From assembly GCA_016718605.1 (NCBI GenBank), contig JADKCY010000003.1:310001-374000 (forward strand): 64,000 bases of DNA, written 5' to 3'. The notes beneath the pieces were generated by a model. That model searched no databases, had not been told where the DNA came from, and saw nothing but the letters and a program-made list of their open reading frames with translations. Shown piece by piece: positions 42,672 through 52,542 of this stretch (its first letter is position 1; each line of letters opens with the position of its first letter). Made by a program: the position numbers and the translations under genes. The DNA comes from Lysobacterales bacterium (GTDB lineage: Bacteria; Pseudomonadota; Gammaproteobacteria; Xanthomonadales; Xanthomonadaceae).

Positions 42672-44063
42672 TCAGATCAAGCCCAACGCTTGAATGGCCC
42701 CAGTGTGCTGCGGATCAAAACCGAGCAAAGCGGCGAAATGTCGACCCCGCTCGGCATAGTCTCGATAGGCACCAAAACTCGGCGCGCCCGGCGATAACAG
42801 CAACACGCGCTCAACCGCGACGGGCCGCGATGCGAAATAACGGCGACTGTTTTCTACCGCGTCTGCCAAATCGCCGCATGTCACCAACTCGGCGTGAATC
42901 GCCGCGTCCCGCAATGACTCGACAATGCGCGCGCCTTGCGAACCAATGCCGATGATGGCTGCGGGCGCCTGCTGCCGCATGGCGTCCACGAACACCGACC
43001 AGTCCAGTCCACGGTCAAACCCGCCGATCAGGATCACCACCTCGGCGCCACGAAAGTGCGCCAGCGCGGCCAAGCTGGCGTGCGGTGTGGTGCTGATGGA
43101 ATCGTTGACGCAACGGATGCCGTCTCGCCAGCCGAGTGTCTGCAAGCGATGCGGCAAGGGCACAAAGTCGCGCACCGCCTGCAACAACGGCATGGCGTCG
43201 ACGCCGAGGGCCTCTATCACGGCCAATGCCGCGCACAGATTCCGCGCATTGTGTTCGCCGGGCAATGGCACATCGGCACACGCCAGCAGAGGCTGCGCAT
43301 CGCGCGCGATGAAGCCGTCTCGGACTTGCCAGGCTTGCTGATTCAAATCACGCAGGGCGGCGACGTCGGCCACGCGCGCGGCCACCTCGGCGACGTTCAG
43401 CGGCGCCAGCGCCACACGCGGCTGGGCTTCGGTGAGCAACCGACATTTGTCGCGGTAGTAGGTTTCAATCGTGCCATGCCAGTCGAGATGTTCGGGATAC
43501 AGATTGAGCAGCAAGGCCACGTCGGGTGCCAGCGCATCGCCGGTCTGATAGCTCGATAGTTCGACGATCGCGAACGCGGCCTTGGCAACGTCATCCAACG
43601 TCTCCAACAAAGGCAGGCCAATATTGCCTGCCAGCACTACGCGATGCCCACCTGCGCGCAGCAGGTGCGCGACCAAAGCGGTGGTGGTGCTCTTGCCCTT
43701 ACTGCCGGTGATGACCGCGATACGTGGCCGCGCACGCAGGGCTTGCAACTCTGCAAACCAGATTGCGGTACCCGAAGTAAAGCGCACACCACGTGCCGCG
43801 GCTTCGGGTGCGGGCGAGTTATACGGCGAAATCCCCGGCGATTTGATGATCACATCGAATTCGGCCAATGCCTCGACATCGGGCGCATCGGCGCGGGTCA
43901 CGACGAGGGATTGATCGCTCAGTGTCGCCGCTTCCTCGGTCGAACAGAACACCGTGATGCGCTGATCCGGCAGGCGCGAGCGCAGCAGCGTCAGCGCCGC
44001 GCGACCCTCGCGACCCAAGCCCCAGATCGCGACACGGCGGCCCTCAAGCGCCGAAATCCGCAC
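42672..44063 (-). CDS. murD2: UDP-N-acetylmuramoyl-L-alanine--L-glutamate ligase
   Basis: 463 residues from a GTG at 44063; the gene overlaps the end of murL by 20 bp. Mur ligase layout: N-terminal Rossmann domain (VAIWGLGREGRAALTLL), ATP-binding TGSKGKSTTTALVAHLL (about residue 118), central VELSSYQ and NLYPEHLDWHGT, C-terminal domain with ILIGGFDRGLDW. The shape is MurD. Its partner gene is murL, so by analogy with Xanthomonas oryzae it should add L-Glu instead of D-Glu to UDP-MurNAc-L-Ala, after which MurL epimerises the product. The specificity is inferred from the pairing; a standard MurD may exist elsewhere. Confidence 0.88.
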   Translation of the reverse strand: MRISALEGRRVAIWGLGREGRAALTLLRSRLPDQRITVFCSTEEAATLSDQSLVVTRADAPDVEALAEFDVIIKSPGISPYNSPAPEAAARGVRFTSGTAIWFAELQALRARPRIAVITGSKGKSTTTALVAHLLRAGGHRVVLAGNIGLPLLETLDDVAKAAFAIVELSSYQTGDALAPDVALLLNLYPEHLDWHGTIETYYRDKCRLLTEAQPRVALAPLNVAEVAARVADVAALRDLNQQAWQVRDGFIARDAQPLLACADVPLPGEHNARNLCAALAVIEALGVDAMPLLQAVRDFVPLPHRLQTLGWRDGIRCVNDSISTTPHASLAALAHFRGAEVVILIGGFDRGLDWSVFVDAMRQQAPAAIIGIGSQGARIVESLRDAAIHAELVTCGDLADAVENSRRYFASRPVAVERVLLLSPGAPSFGAYRDYAERGRHFAALLGFDPQHTGAIQALGLI

Positions 44064-45405
44064 GCACGCGCTCCCACAGTCTGGCGGGGATGCCGTGCTC
44101 GCCCTCGGGAATCAACAAGGGCTGAATGGCGAGCACCGCGGCATCGAGTTGCGGCGCAATCTCGTTCGCAAAACGCGCCACGATCGCATCCTCTTGCCAG
44201 ACCGGACGGCGACTAAGCTCGGCCAGCGCAGCGCGCGACTCCTTACCCTCGCCAACACATTCAAAGGGTTTGTGGTCGCCGTACTCGATCAAGGCATCGA
44301 ATCCGGGCATCTGACTGCTGTCATCGAGCAAGTTGCGGCCAAAGATACCGACCAGACGCGGCTTCGACATGAAGGGCGCGAGCGCCAGAAACACGAAGTG
44401 ACACTTCGGACACACCCCGCACCAGCGTTCCGCCGGGCGTTCGCCGAGCAGATGAAAATTGCGGTTGCAACTGGAGAAGTGGGCGTCGTAAGCATCAATG
44501 GCCGCAAATCGACGTGCCACGGCGAGCTCCGATAGCGGACGCAGCAGCGAATAGTAGTCGAGATCTGCCGCCACCTCGGCGCGCAACAAGCCGGCGAACT
44601 GTCTTTCGAAATCCCAGCCCTTGCTCCACTGATGATTGACCTCGCCCGTACCCGCAATCAGGCTGCCATAGCTGGCCGAGCGCTCGTTGGAGAACACCAC
44701 CGCAGCATGCCCGCTGAGGATGGCCGCCAATGCCAGAATCGCCGAGTTGATTGCAGTGACCGGGATATGGCCGTTGTACGCGCCGCGTCGATTTAGCTCG
44801 AACAAGGCCGGCGCGAGCTGACGCTCAATGCGTAGCGTTGGCAAGCCAGTGCGCTCGGCGCAGGCCGCAATCAATTGCGAGCTGCCGATCCAGGTCACGG
44901 TTTGTGCGACGCCTGCCTTGCGCAATGTCTCAATACTGACCAGCGAGTCCTTGCCGCCGCCAATGGCCACCAGCGCGGTGGATGGCAAACCCAGGCTTGG
45001 GGCAGGCGTTGGCGCGGATTTAGGCGAGGGGAATTGCGCTCGCGCGCGCATGGAAAGTCCGTTGCGATGGGCGAACTCGCCAAGCCCGTGCTGATACACC
45101 GAGTCCAGCAAGGCATGCAGCGCAGGGCTCAGTCCCAGGCCGCCGATCTCCATCTGCAGCGGTGCGGCGGCCTTGTAATAGCTGACACCCGCGATCAGGT
45201 GCAAAACGCGCAGCGCTCGTCGCGCAGCGCTCATGCGCTGCGGATCCAGTACAAACGGCGCACCGGGAATTCGCAAACGCTCGCGCAGGGGCGGCGAGTC
45301 ATCAAACGCATAGTCCAACCAAACCTCACCCGTGGCGAGATCCATACCCGCATCGACAAAGCGGAAGCTACGAATCGAATCGCGATCGAAGGTCCACTCA
45401 GTCAT
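44044..45405 (-). CDS. murL: UDP-N-acetyl-alpha-D-muramoyl-L-alanyl-L-glutamate epimerase
   Basis: 453 residues from ATG 45405, overlapping the lysAC stop by 8 bp. Recognised from overall pattern and context: N-terminal FRFVDAGMDLATGEVWLDYAFDD, a PP-loop-like ATP site VAIGGGKDSLVSIETL (about residue 155), ALAAILSGHAAVVFSNERSASYG and the Cys pair RWCGVCPKCHFVFLALAPF typical of this family. In Xanthomonas MurL turns the terminal L-Glu of UDP-MurNAc-L-Ala-L-Glu into D-Glu with ATP, replacing glutamate racemase. The translational coupling to murD2 supports this. Cytoplasmic. Confidence 0.88.
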   Translation of the reverse strand: MTEWTFDRDSIRSFRFVDAGMDLATGEVWLDYAFDDSPPLRERLRIPGAPFVLDPQRMSAARRALRVLHLIAGVSYYKAAAPLQMEIGGLGLSPALHALLDSVYQHGLGEFAHRNGLSMRARAQFPSPKSAPTPAPSLGLPSTALVAIGGGKDSLVSIETLRKAGVAQTVTWIGSSQLIAACAERTGLPTLRIERQLAPALFELNRRGAYNGHIPVTAINSAILALAAILSGHAAVVFSNERSASYGSLIAGTGEVNHQWSKGWDFERQFAGLLRAEVAADLDYYSLLRPLSELAVARRFAAIDAYDAHFSSCNRNFHLLGERPAERWCGVCPKCHFVFLALAPFMSKPRLVGIFGRNLLDDSSQMPGFDALIEYGDHKPFECVGEGKESRAALAELSRRPVWQEDAIVARFANEIAPQLDAAVLAIQPLLIPEGEHGIPARLWERVRADFGA

Positions 45406-48043
45406 CCAGCAGTTCCTCGGCAGGCAGGGCCCGCAGATTGTAGGTGCTGGCCATGGCCGCACCATAGGCACCCGTGGTCGCGATCAGCAACACATCGCCC
45501 TCCTGGGTGCTGGCGGGCAAGCGCCGCCGCCGGCCCAACACATCGCCCGACTCGCAAATCGGCCCAACGACATCCGCCGGTGCACCCGGGGCATCCTCCA
45601 GCCGACTCAGATTGACGATCTCGTGATACGCGCCATACAACGCGGGGCGTATCAGTGCATTCATGCCCGCGTCGACACCGATGCGCCGCACACCAAGTTT
45701 GTCCACGCACTGGGTGACGCGGGTCAGCAGGACGCCCGCTTCAGCCACCAGATAGCGCCCCGGCTCGATCCACAGTTCGTACTGTGGCCATGCCGCTTTG
45801 ACTTCGGCCAGCGCGCGCCCGTAGGCCTGGAGATCGAAATCCGGTGCATCCGGTTCGTAAGGCACACCCAAACCACCGCCAACATCGATGCTCTCCACCG
45901 TGCCGATCTGTTCGGCCAATCCCGCCAACTGCGAATACACCGTGCGCCAGTGCGCAGCATCGGTGACGCCGCTACCGATGTGCGCATGCAAGCCCACCAC
46001 GCGTGCCGCCACCACATCGGCTGCCGCAAGAAACTCCGCGAGACGCGTGGCTGGCAAACCGAACTTGGCGCCCTTGCCGCCGGTGCGCACTTTCTCGTGA
46101 TGGCCGCTGCCGAATCCTGGATCGATGCGCAGTTGCAAATCCAGACCCCGAAACAGCGCAGGCCACATCTGCAGCGGGTACACGCTATCCAGCGTAATCC
46201 GAACGCCAAGTGCGCGCGCTTCGGCATACTCCTGGCGTGCCGCAAAGCTTGGGGTGAACAAAACCCGCACCGGATCCAGTCCCGGCACACTGGCGAAGAC
46301 ATGTCGCAACTCGCCTTCTGACACGCACTCCAATCCGAAGCCCGCATCGACCAGCGTGCGCAACAGCGCCGGATGCGGGTTGGCCTTGATCGCGTAAAAG
46401 CGTCGATCCACCGCCTCGACTGCGGCCAGCGCTTGCGCGCGCGCGCGCGCGGTCGGCAGGTGATACACGTAGCGCGGCGTGCCGGTTGCCAAGGACAGCA
46501 GTGCAGTCTGGCGAGATTGCCACCAACACGCCGCACGCGCGGCCGCTTGACCACTGATCTGTCGCCAACTCGGGCCAAACACCGCGGCTTCATCGACCGG
46601 CATCGCGCCAGAGGCGATCAGCAATTCGTGCAGTTTGGGCAACAAACCTTCTGCGGCGGCCTCATCCACCACAAACGTCAAATTCAGATCGTTGGACGAC
46701 TGCGAAATCAGATGCACGCGCTCGCGTCCAAACACCGCCATGACGTCGCTCAGCTTGTGCAGCAACGAGCGCATGCCGCGGCCCACCAGGGTGATCGACG
46801 CGCAGGGCACGATGACTTTGACGCGACAAAACGCCGCAAGATCGGCACATAGCGCATCGATGACGTTCGAGCTGACCAGATTCTCGCTGGGATCCAGCGA
46901 CACGGTGACATTGGATTCCGCTGAACCAATCAGGTCGACCGACAGACCATGCGCGCGGAAGATCGCGAACACATCGGCCAGAAAGCCGACCTGCTGCCAC
47001 ATGCCAATCGACTCCATCGACACCAGCACAATGCCCTTGCGGGTGCTGATCGCCTTGACACCGGGTGCTGCATCGGCGGCACTGGCATCGATCAAGGTCC
47101 CGGCCAGTTCAGGCCGTTCGGTATCGCGAATCCATAGCGGGACGCGGCTCTCGCGACAGGGCCCGATGCAGCGCGGATGCAGCACCTTGGCGCCGGTGGT
47201 GGCGATTTCCTGCGCTTCCTCGTAATCGAGTCGACTCAACAGGCGCGCTTGAGGCACCTCACGCGGATTGGCGCTGAACATGCCTGGCACATCGGTCCAT
47301 ATTTCCACTCGCGCCGCTTGCAAACGGGCACCGAAATAGGCCGCTGACGTATCCGACCCACCACGACCGAGAATGCACGTACGTTCCGCCTCATCACGTG
47401 CGATGAAGCCTTGGGTGATCAGCAGTGCGCCCTGTTCCGCAAAGGCGGCGCGATAGTCGGGCGACGTATCGATATGGCAGTTCACCGACAACCGCGCTGC
47501 CCATTCCGTGGTATTGGGCAGCACGATGGCGCGCATGTGCTGACGCGCATCGATCCAGCGAATCGGAATGCCTTGTTGGTTGAGATACGCCTCGCCCAGC
47601 GCACTCGACATCAACTCACCCAACGCCTGCAGCTCGGCTTGCCAGCCAACGTCTGCACAGGTCGCGCGGGCATCGCCACTCAATGCCCGCAACTCGGCGA
47701 AGCGGTGGCCGATCACCCCATCAGCATCAATCTGCAGCGTCGCCGCAAACTCACGATGCGTCTCGCAAAGCGCACTTACCAATGCGGCGGTCTTATCCGC
47801 ATCCCGTTGCGCCGCGTCGATGATGGCAAGCAAGGCGTTGGTCACCCCGGAGATCGCACTGACTACCACCAACACGGGGCCGCTTTCGGCCTGTCGCGCC
47901 ATTGCCAGCCGTCCGATGGTGTCCCAACGACTGCGTTTCGACACGCTGGTCCCACCGAATTTCAGCACCGACCACGCGGAGCGTGAGTTGGCAACGGCAT
48001 TCGGGGGGACGACGGCGGTGGAAGCGGACACGAGAGACTCCAT
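45398..48043 (-). CDS. lysAC: Bifunctional aspartate kinase/diaminopimelate decarboxylase
   Basis: 881 residues from ATG 48043. The N-terminal aspartate kinase (about 25-310) starts WSVLKFGGTSVS and has the FITQGFIA and GRGGSDTSA loops, then ACT regulatory modules (about 320-460). The C-terminal decarboxylase (about 490-880) is a fold-type III PLP enzyme with RFYAIKANPHPALLRTL (PLP Lys), GLHAHIGSGV, DVGGGLGVPY, WIEPGRYLV and GPICESGDVLG. It therefore joins the first and last steps of the lysine pathway. This fusion is known from Lysobacterales and is a good taxonomic marker. It is co-translated with murL and murD2, linking DAP/lysine flow with peptidoglycan precursor synthesis. Confidence 0.95.
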   Translation of the reverse strand: MESLVSASTAVVPPNAVANSRSAWSVLKFGGTSVSKRSRWDTIGRLAMARQAESGPVLVVVSAISGVTNALLAIIDAAQRDADKTAALVSALCETHREFAATLQIDADGVIGHRFAELRALSGDARATCADVGWQAELQALGELMSSALGEAYLNQQGIPIRWIDARQHMRAIVLPNTTEWAARLSVNCHIDTSPDYRAAFAEQGALLITQGFIARDEAERTCILGRGGSDTSAAYFGARLQAARVEIWTDVPGMFSANPREVPQARLLSRLDYEEAQEIATTGAKVLHPRCIGPCRESRVPLWIRDTERPELAGTLIDASAADAAPGVKAISTRKGIVLVSMESIGMWQQVGFLADVFAIFRAHGLSVDLIGSAESNVTVSLDPSENLVSSNVIDALCADLAAFCRVKVIVPCASITLVGRGMRSLLHKLSDVMAVFGRERVHLISQSSNDLNLTFVVDEAAAEGLLPKLHELLIASGAMPVDEAAVFGPSWRQISGQAAARAACWWQSRQTALLSLATGTPRYVYHLPTARARAQALAAVEAVDRRFYAIKANPHPALLRTLVDAGFGLECVSEGELRHVFASVPGLDPVRVLFTPSFAARQEYAEARALGVRITLDSVYPLQMWPALFRGLDLQLRIDPGFGSGHHEKVRTGGKGAKFGLPATRLAEFLAAADVVAARVVGLHAHIGSGVTDAAHWRTVYSQLAGLAEQIGTVESIDVGGGLGVPYEPDAPDFDLQAYGRALAEVKAAWPQYELWIEPGRYLVAEAGVLLTRVTQCVDKLGVRRIGVDAGMNALIRPALYGAYHEIVNLSRLEDAPGAPADVVGPICESGDVLGRRRRLPASTQEGDVLLIATTGAYGAAMASTYNLRALPAEELLDD

Positions 48044-48231
48044 TGGGGAAAGCAGCGCATGCTGCACGCGCAGCATCGCAGGTCGGATTTATCACTGCCA
48101 GTCGAACGGCGCGGATATGGCGGCATTGCATGCTCAACGCAGGCGTCGGGTCGCGATGGCCCTGGCCCGCTGGAATCCACCAACGCGACACGTTGGCCTG
48201 ACCCAACCCGCGTGGCGCGACGCCGACCGAT

Positions 48232-51200
48232 CTAGCTGCGCGCCAACAGCCAGCGCAACTGTTCGTGGATGGCATCGCTCAAGCTGCGCAACTCCGAAAG
48301 TCGCGGCACCGCATCCGCGCTCCGCCCTGCCAACGTCAATTCGACGAGTTCATGCCCAAGATCGTGCAACACCTGATGCATCGCCACCAGCAGATCACCG
48401 GCGTTGTAGCGCGACAGTTGCTGCGCCAATGCCTCATCCAGCCAACGCCCAAACCGACAGGCATGCGGATCGAGCTGAGGTGGCTGCGGATGCGTTCCGC
48501 GCACAAAGGCTTCGAGTTGCGCAACCCAGGCACGATGTTCCACTTCAGCAAACAGCATTCCCAACTGCTCGCGCGGTACGGACTTGCGTGACGCCCATGC
48601 GGGGTTGAGTGTCCAGCTGGCTTGCCAACTGGACATCTCCTGTGCAGGCATGGGGCGCGCAATCGCAAAGCCTTGCCCCAGTTCACAGCCGAGCAACAAC
48701 AACAATTCGCCGTGCGCAAGACTTTCAACACCTTCCGCAATCACCTTGCGACGAAACGATACGCCCAGGTTGACGACGCTATGCACAATCGCCAGATCAT
48801 CCGGATCGGTCAGCATGTCGCGGGTAAAACTGGCATCGATCTTGAGACTCGCCGCAGGCAGTGCTTTGAGATAGGTCATTGATGAATAGCCAGTGCCAAA
48901 ATCGTCAATCGCAAACTGCACGCCCAAGGCGCGACAACGTTCAATCACACCATTCGCCGCTTGCAAGCCAATCAAGGCACTACTTTCCAGAATCTCGATT
49001 TCCAGCGAATCTGCGGGAAGTTCTGGAAATCTGGCGATGGCCGCAGCAAGGTCGTCAACAAAGCCGGGATGCATCAACTGACGCGCACTGACATTGACGC
49101 TCACCGGAATCGAATTTCCTGAACGCTGCCAGATCACCATTTGCTGCAAGGCCGTCTCAATGACCCAGCGACCGATCTGCAGCTCCAGATCGGTATTGTC
49201 GGCCAAACCAAGGAAGGTCACCGGCAACAGCAAGCCTTGTTCGCCATGCTGCCAGCGGATCAGCGCTTCTGCGCCGATCAGTGCACCTGTTCGCATGTTG
49301 ACCTTGGGCTGGTAGTACAAAAGCAGTTCGTTGGTGCGAAGCGCTTCTGCAAGACGTTCGCGACTCTGCTGGGTCCCGCGAACCCGTTGATCCTGCTCCA
49401 AATCAAAGAACAGCCAGCGATTCCGACCGCTCTCCTTGGCTTGATACATCGCTTGGTCTGCCTGGCGCAGCAGCGTGTCTCCGTCGACATCTTCGCGTTG
49501 CGGATAGATGGTGATGCCCAAGCTCGCAGTGACCGACAACCGCACGCCACTGAGCTGAACCGGCTGCGACGCAGCTTCCAACAAGCGTTGCAGGATCGGG
49601 GCGAGAAATTCGACATCGGCCACCTCACGGATGACCGCCACAAACTCGTCTCCACCGACCCGCGCCAAGGTGTCATCGGTGCGCAGTACGGTCTGCATAT
49701 TCTCGGCGACAATCGACAGAAACTGATCGCCCGCGACATGGCCGTAGGCATCATTGATTGATTTGAAGCCATCCAAGTCGATGTAGACCAAGGCCAGCAT
49801 CTGGCGCGAATGGCGAGAATGGCGCATCGCCTGTCGCAGACGATCCGCCAACAGCACCCGGTTGGGCAAATTGGTCAACGCATCGTAGTAGGCCACCCGC
49901 TGCAGACGAACCTCATGTTCCTTGATGGCGGTGATGTCAGAGAACAACGCCAAATAGCGTTGTACCTCGCCCACCTCGTCGTGAATCGCGCTGATAGTGA
50001 GCATTTCCGCATAGGCTTCGCCGGTCTTACGCCGATTCCATACTTCACCTGTCCAGAAGCCCTGCTGACGCAGGGCCCGCCACATCGCAGCATAGAATTC
50101 GGGGGCCTGGCGGCCGGATTGCAGCAGGCGCGGATTGCGACCAAGCACCTCCTCACGCGTGTAACCCGTGATCACGCAGAACGCCTCGTTGACGTCTTCG
50201 ATGTCGCCCTTGGCATCGGTGATCAGAATGCCTTCGCGCGAATGGGTAAACACGCTGGCCGCCACATGCAGTCGCTGTTCGGCCTGTTTGCGCGCGGAAA
50301 TGTCGGCGATGTCGCCAACATAACGTTCAACCTCGCCGAGCGCGCCCAGCACAGGCGTAATCGTGATCAAGGCATCGTAGCGGCTGCCATCCTTGCGGAC
50401 CGCGGGGCATTCGCCACGCCAGAAGCCATGCTCACGCAGGGAGGCTTCGACCTCACGATCAATTCCCGAAGGCAAGGGTTGCACAACCAGCAGGATCGGA
50501 TGCCGGCCGGCCACATCCTGCAAGGCATAGCCGGTGACACGGGTAAACGCTGGATTGACAGCAATGATGTGCCGCGCGGCATCGGCGACGACGATACCTT
50601 CGTTGCTGGCGGCAAACACCGAGGCCTGAATGCGCTGCGCCTGCATATCCGCCAAGCGTTGTGTCATTGCCTGACGTTGCCGCTGGTAAAAACCGAACGA
50701 CAGCAGCAGCACCAGCATGGCCGTTATCACTGCCAGCGCGGTCAACACGCGCACCTCCTGCCACCAGGCGCGCCATACCCGATCCGAATCGATTTCGATA
50801 TGCACGACCGAGGGATAGTGCATGGAGACAGCGGTTGCTATGGGCGAGCCAAGCTGCTCCCGTTCATCGACGCTCACCAACCCCAAATCCGCGATGTCCG
50901 CCAGTCGCTCCGCGGTCGGCTCGGCACGACTGTCCAGCAACAAAATGCCATCCAATCGATACCAACGCAGCCGTGCGCCGGCCTGCTCAAGGCGATGCGC
51001 GAACTGCGCCGCAAAGTAGTCCGGATTCAGTGCCACCAACAAGGTCAGCGCGCGTTCGCCTAGCTGGATATTGCGAGTGATTGGAATAAACCAAGGCTGC
51101 GTGGGGTCCAGTGCGGTGGCGTCAGTCACCAGCCGGGCATTGAAAAAATCCCGGCCCTGCCAAGGCAAACCAATACGCAGTGCCGCGAAATCCCCACTCG

Positions 51201-51594
51201 GCGGCGGCACAAAATTCTGCGTGTTCACCACCACACCCAGGTTGGCTTGGTTGGAGCTGGCAATGATCGTACTACTGGAATCGAGTACCGAGAGCGAACG
51301 CACAAACGGTGCACGCACCAGTGATTGCTGATAGAGCGGATCCAATTGACTGGAATTCAGGACATCACCGGCGTGCGTGGACATGCTCGCCAACACCCAG
51401 TCGGAAGCTTGCAGACTGTTGTCGATGAACTGCCCGAAATTGTCCGCATACATGGCCGCCTGCGCATGCGCTGCCGACCGCGCTTCCACGCTCAAACGCC
51501 ACGCGGTGTAACTCGACAAACCCGCCAACAAGGCAAGAAACAACAGGTACCAGAGCACCACGTTGCGGCGGAGCTGATGCAGGCTACGAATCAT
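48232..51594 (-). CDS. Sensor GGDEF-EAL protein with PAS domains and C-terminal CZB zinc-binding domain
   Basis: 1120 residues. Two membrane segments (about 13-32 and 283-303) enclose a dCache-like periplasmic sensor. Two PAS/PAC units follow (about 320-440 and 445-565). The diguanylate cyclase has an intact RVGGDEF; the phosphodiesterase domain has intact GAEALIRW, SVNVSARQL, IDDFGTGYSS, KIDASF and VIAEGVES. The last 120 residues form a CZB domain: HRAWVAQLEAFVRG, CRFGRWL and MHQVLHDLGHEL supply the His3Cys zinc set. It probably sets cyclic-di-GMP in response to a periplasmic signal and zinc. The overlapping upstream gene encodes a periplasmic binding protein that may present a ligand. CZB at the end of a GGDEF-EAL protein is uncommon. 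Confidence 0.92.
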   Translation of the reverse strand: MIRSLHQLRRNVVLWYLLFLALLAGLSSYTAWRLSVEARSAAHAQAAMYADNFGQFIDNSLQASDWVLASMSTHAGDVLNSSQLDPLYQQSLVRAPFVRSLSVLDSSSTIIASSNQANLGVVVNTQNFVPPPSGDFAALRIGLPWQGRDFFNARLVTDATALDPTQPWFIPITRNIQLGERALTLLVALNPDYFAAQFAHRLEQAGARLRWYRLDGILLLDSRAEPTAERLADIADLGLVSVDEREQLGSPIATAVSMHYPSVVHIEIDSDRVWRAWWQEVRVLTALAVITAMLVLLLSFGFYQRQRQAMTQRLADMQAQRIQASVFAASNEGIVVADAARHIIAVNPAFTRVTGYALQDVAGRHPILLVVQPLPSGIDREVEASLREHGFWRGECPAVRKDGSRYDALITITPVLGALGEVERYVGDIADISARKQAEQRLHVAASVFTHSREGILITDAKGDIEDVNEAFCVITGYTREEVLGRNPRLLQSGRQAPEFYAAMWRALRQQGFWTGEVWNRRKTGEAYAEMLTISAIHDEVGEVQRYLALFSDITAIKEHEVRLQRVAYYDALTNLPNRVLLADRLRQAMRHSRHSRQMLALVYIDLDGFKSINDAYGHVAGDQFLSIVAENMQTVLRTDDTLARVGGDEFVAVIREVADVEFLAPILQRLLEAASQPVQLSGVRLSVTASLGITIYPQREDVDGDTLLRQADQAMYQAKESGRNRWLFFDLEQDQRVRGTQQSRERLAEALRTNELLLYYQPKVNMRTGALIGAEALIRWQHGEQGLLLPVTFLGLADNTDLELQIGRWVIETALQQMVIWQRSGNSIPVSVNVSARQLMHPGFVDDLAAAIARFPELPADSLEIEILESSALIGLQAANGVIERCRALGVQFAIDDFGTGYSSMTYLKALPAASLKIDASFTRDMLTDPDDLAIVHSVVNLGVSFRRKVIAEGVESLAHGELLLLLGCELGQGFAIARPMPAQEMSSWQASWTLNPAWASRKSVPREQLGMLFAEVEHRAWVAQLEAFVRGTHPQPPQLDPHACRFGRWLDEALAQQLSRYNAGDLLVAMHQVLHDLGHELVELTLAGRSADAVPRLSELRSLSDAIHEQLRWLLARS

Positions 51595-52460
51595 GGCTGG
51601 ATGATCGCTTCCAGACCATGCGCCGTTGCGGCCGCCCGCAAACGGCCGTCGCGCTTGATGTCACTGACGAAGCGATCAACCCGCGCGGTCCATCTCGGCA
51701 ATGCCGGACGCGTTGCATAGGCGTAGCGGGTGAGCTGCATCGTCCGTGGCGGTGCGATCAACTGCGCCCAACGCGCCTCGCGAACCAGATGGCTGGCAAA
51801 CGGATAGTCGGTCAGGAATACATCTGCACGGCCGGATTGAACTTCCTGCTCGCGCGCAGCAGGCGTGTCCAAAACCACCATCTGTGCACGCTGCATAACG
51901 CGCGGCATCCACGCCTCGTGGAGCGTTCCCCGTGCCACCGCAACCACCGCCTGAGGCTGGTCAATATCGTCCCAATTGCGTATCCGCGCCTGGCTTCGCA
52001 GCGCGATCGCGTAGATATCACTGGCCAGATAGGGCTGTGTAAACGCGAGTGCCGCGGCGCGTTCCTGAGTCATACCGACTCCGAACATCGCCACATCGCA
52101 ACGATTGCCCTGCACATCGGCGACGAGGCGCGAAAACGAGCTGTCGACGAACTCCAGCACCTTGCCGAGATCCGCCGCAAAGGCGCGCGCCAAGTCGATA
52201 TCAATACCCGATAACTCACCACTACGCGGATCGCGAAAGCTGATACCGCGATAGTCCGGCCAAATGCAGACACGCAATCGCGCATCCGCAATACCCGGCT
52301 CCCATCGGTCTTGCGCTTGCGCATGCTCCATGCTGCAAATCGCAGCAAAGAACAGTAGCAAGCACGCACCGCAGCGGCGACTGCGCCGCCAAACCCGAGA
52401 CAGCGAGCAAGCACTATTCAACAACGCCGGTTCCCCCGAACTCCAACGATGCACCGTCAT
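51591..52460 (-). CDS. Periplasmic substrate-binding protein (SBP_bac_3 type)
   Basis: 289 residues. A long basic N-region precedes the hydrophobic signal core (CLLLFFAAICSMEHAQA). The mature protein is a family 3 amino-acid-type binding protein: RLRVCIWPDYRGISFRDPRSGELSGIDIDLARAFAADLG, CDVAMFGVGMTQERAAALAFTQPYL, and AVARGTLHEAWMP. There is no permease or ATPase nearby. Instead the gene overlaps the GGDEF-EAL sensor by 4 bp (ATGA), so it probably works as a ligand-presenting partner of that sensor and not for uptake. The start has only a weak ribosome-binding site. Confidence 0.87.
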   Translation of the reverse strand: MTVHRWSSGEPALLNSACSLSRVWRRSRRCGACLLLFFAAICSMEHAQAQDRWEPGIADARLRVCIWPDYRGISFRDPRSGELSGIDIDLARAFAADLGKVLEFVDSSFSRLVADVQGNRCDVAMFGVGMTQERAAALAFTQPYLASDIYAIALRSQARIRNWDDIDQPQAVVAVARGTLHEAWMPRVMQRAQMVVLDTPAAREQEVQSGRADVFLTDYPFASHLVREARWAQLIAPPRTMQLTRYAYATRPALPRWTARVDRFVSDIKRDGRLRAAATAHGLEAIIQP

Positions 52461-52542
52461 TCCGCAACATTATTGCAGATAGACAAAAACGCAATTTTCA
52501 CGCAGATGAAAAAGCACTGGGCATGGGATGTGTCAGCGCAGC

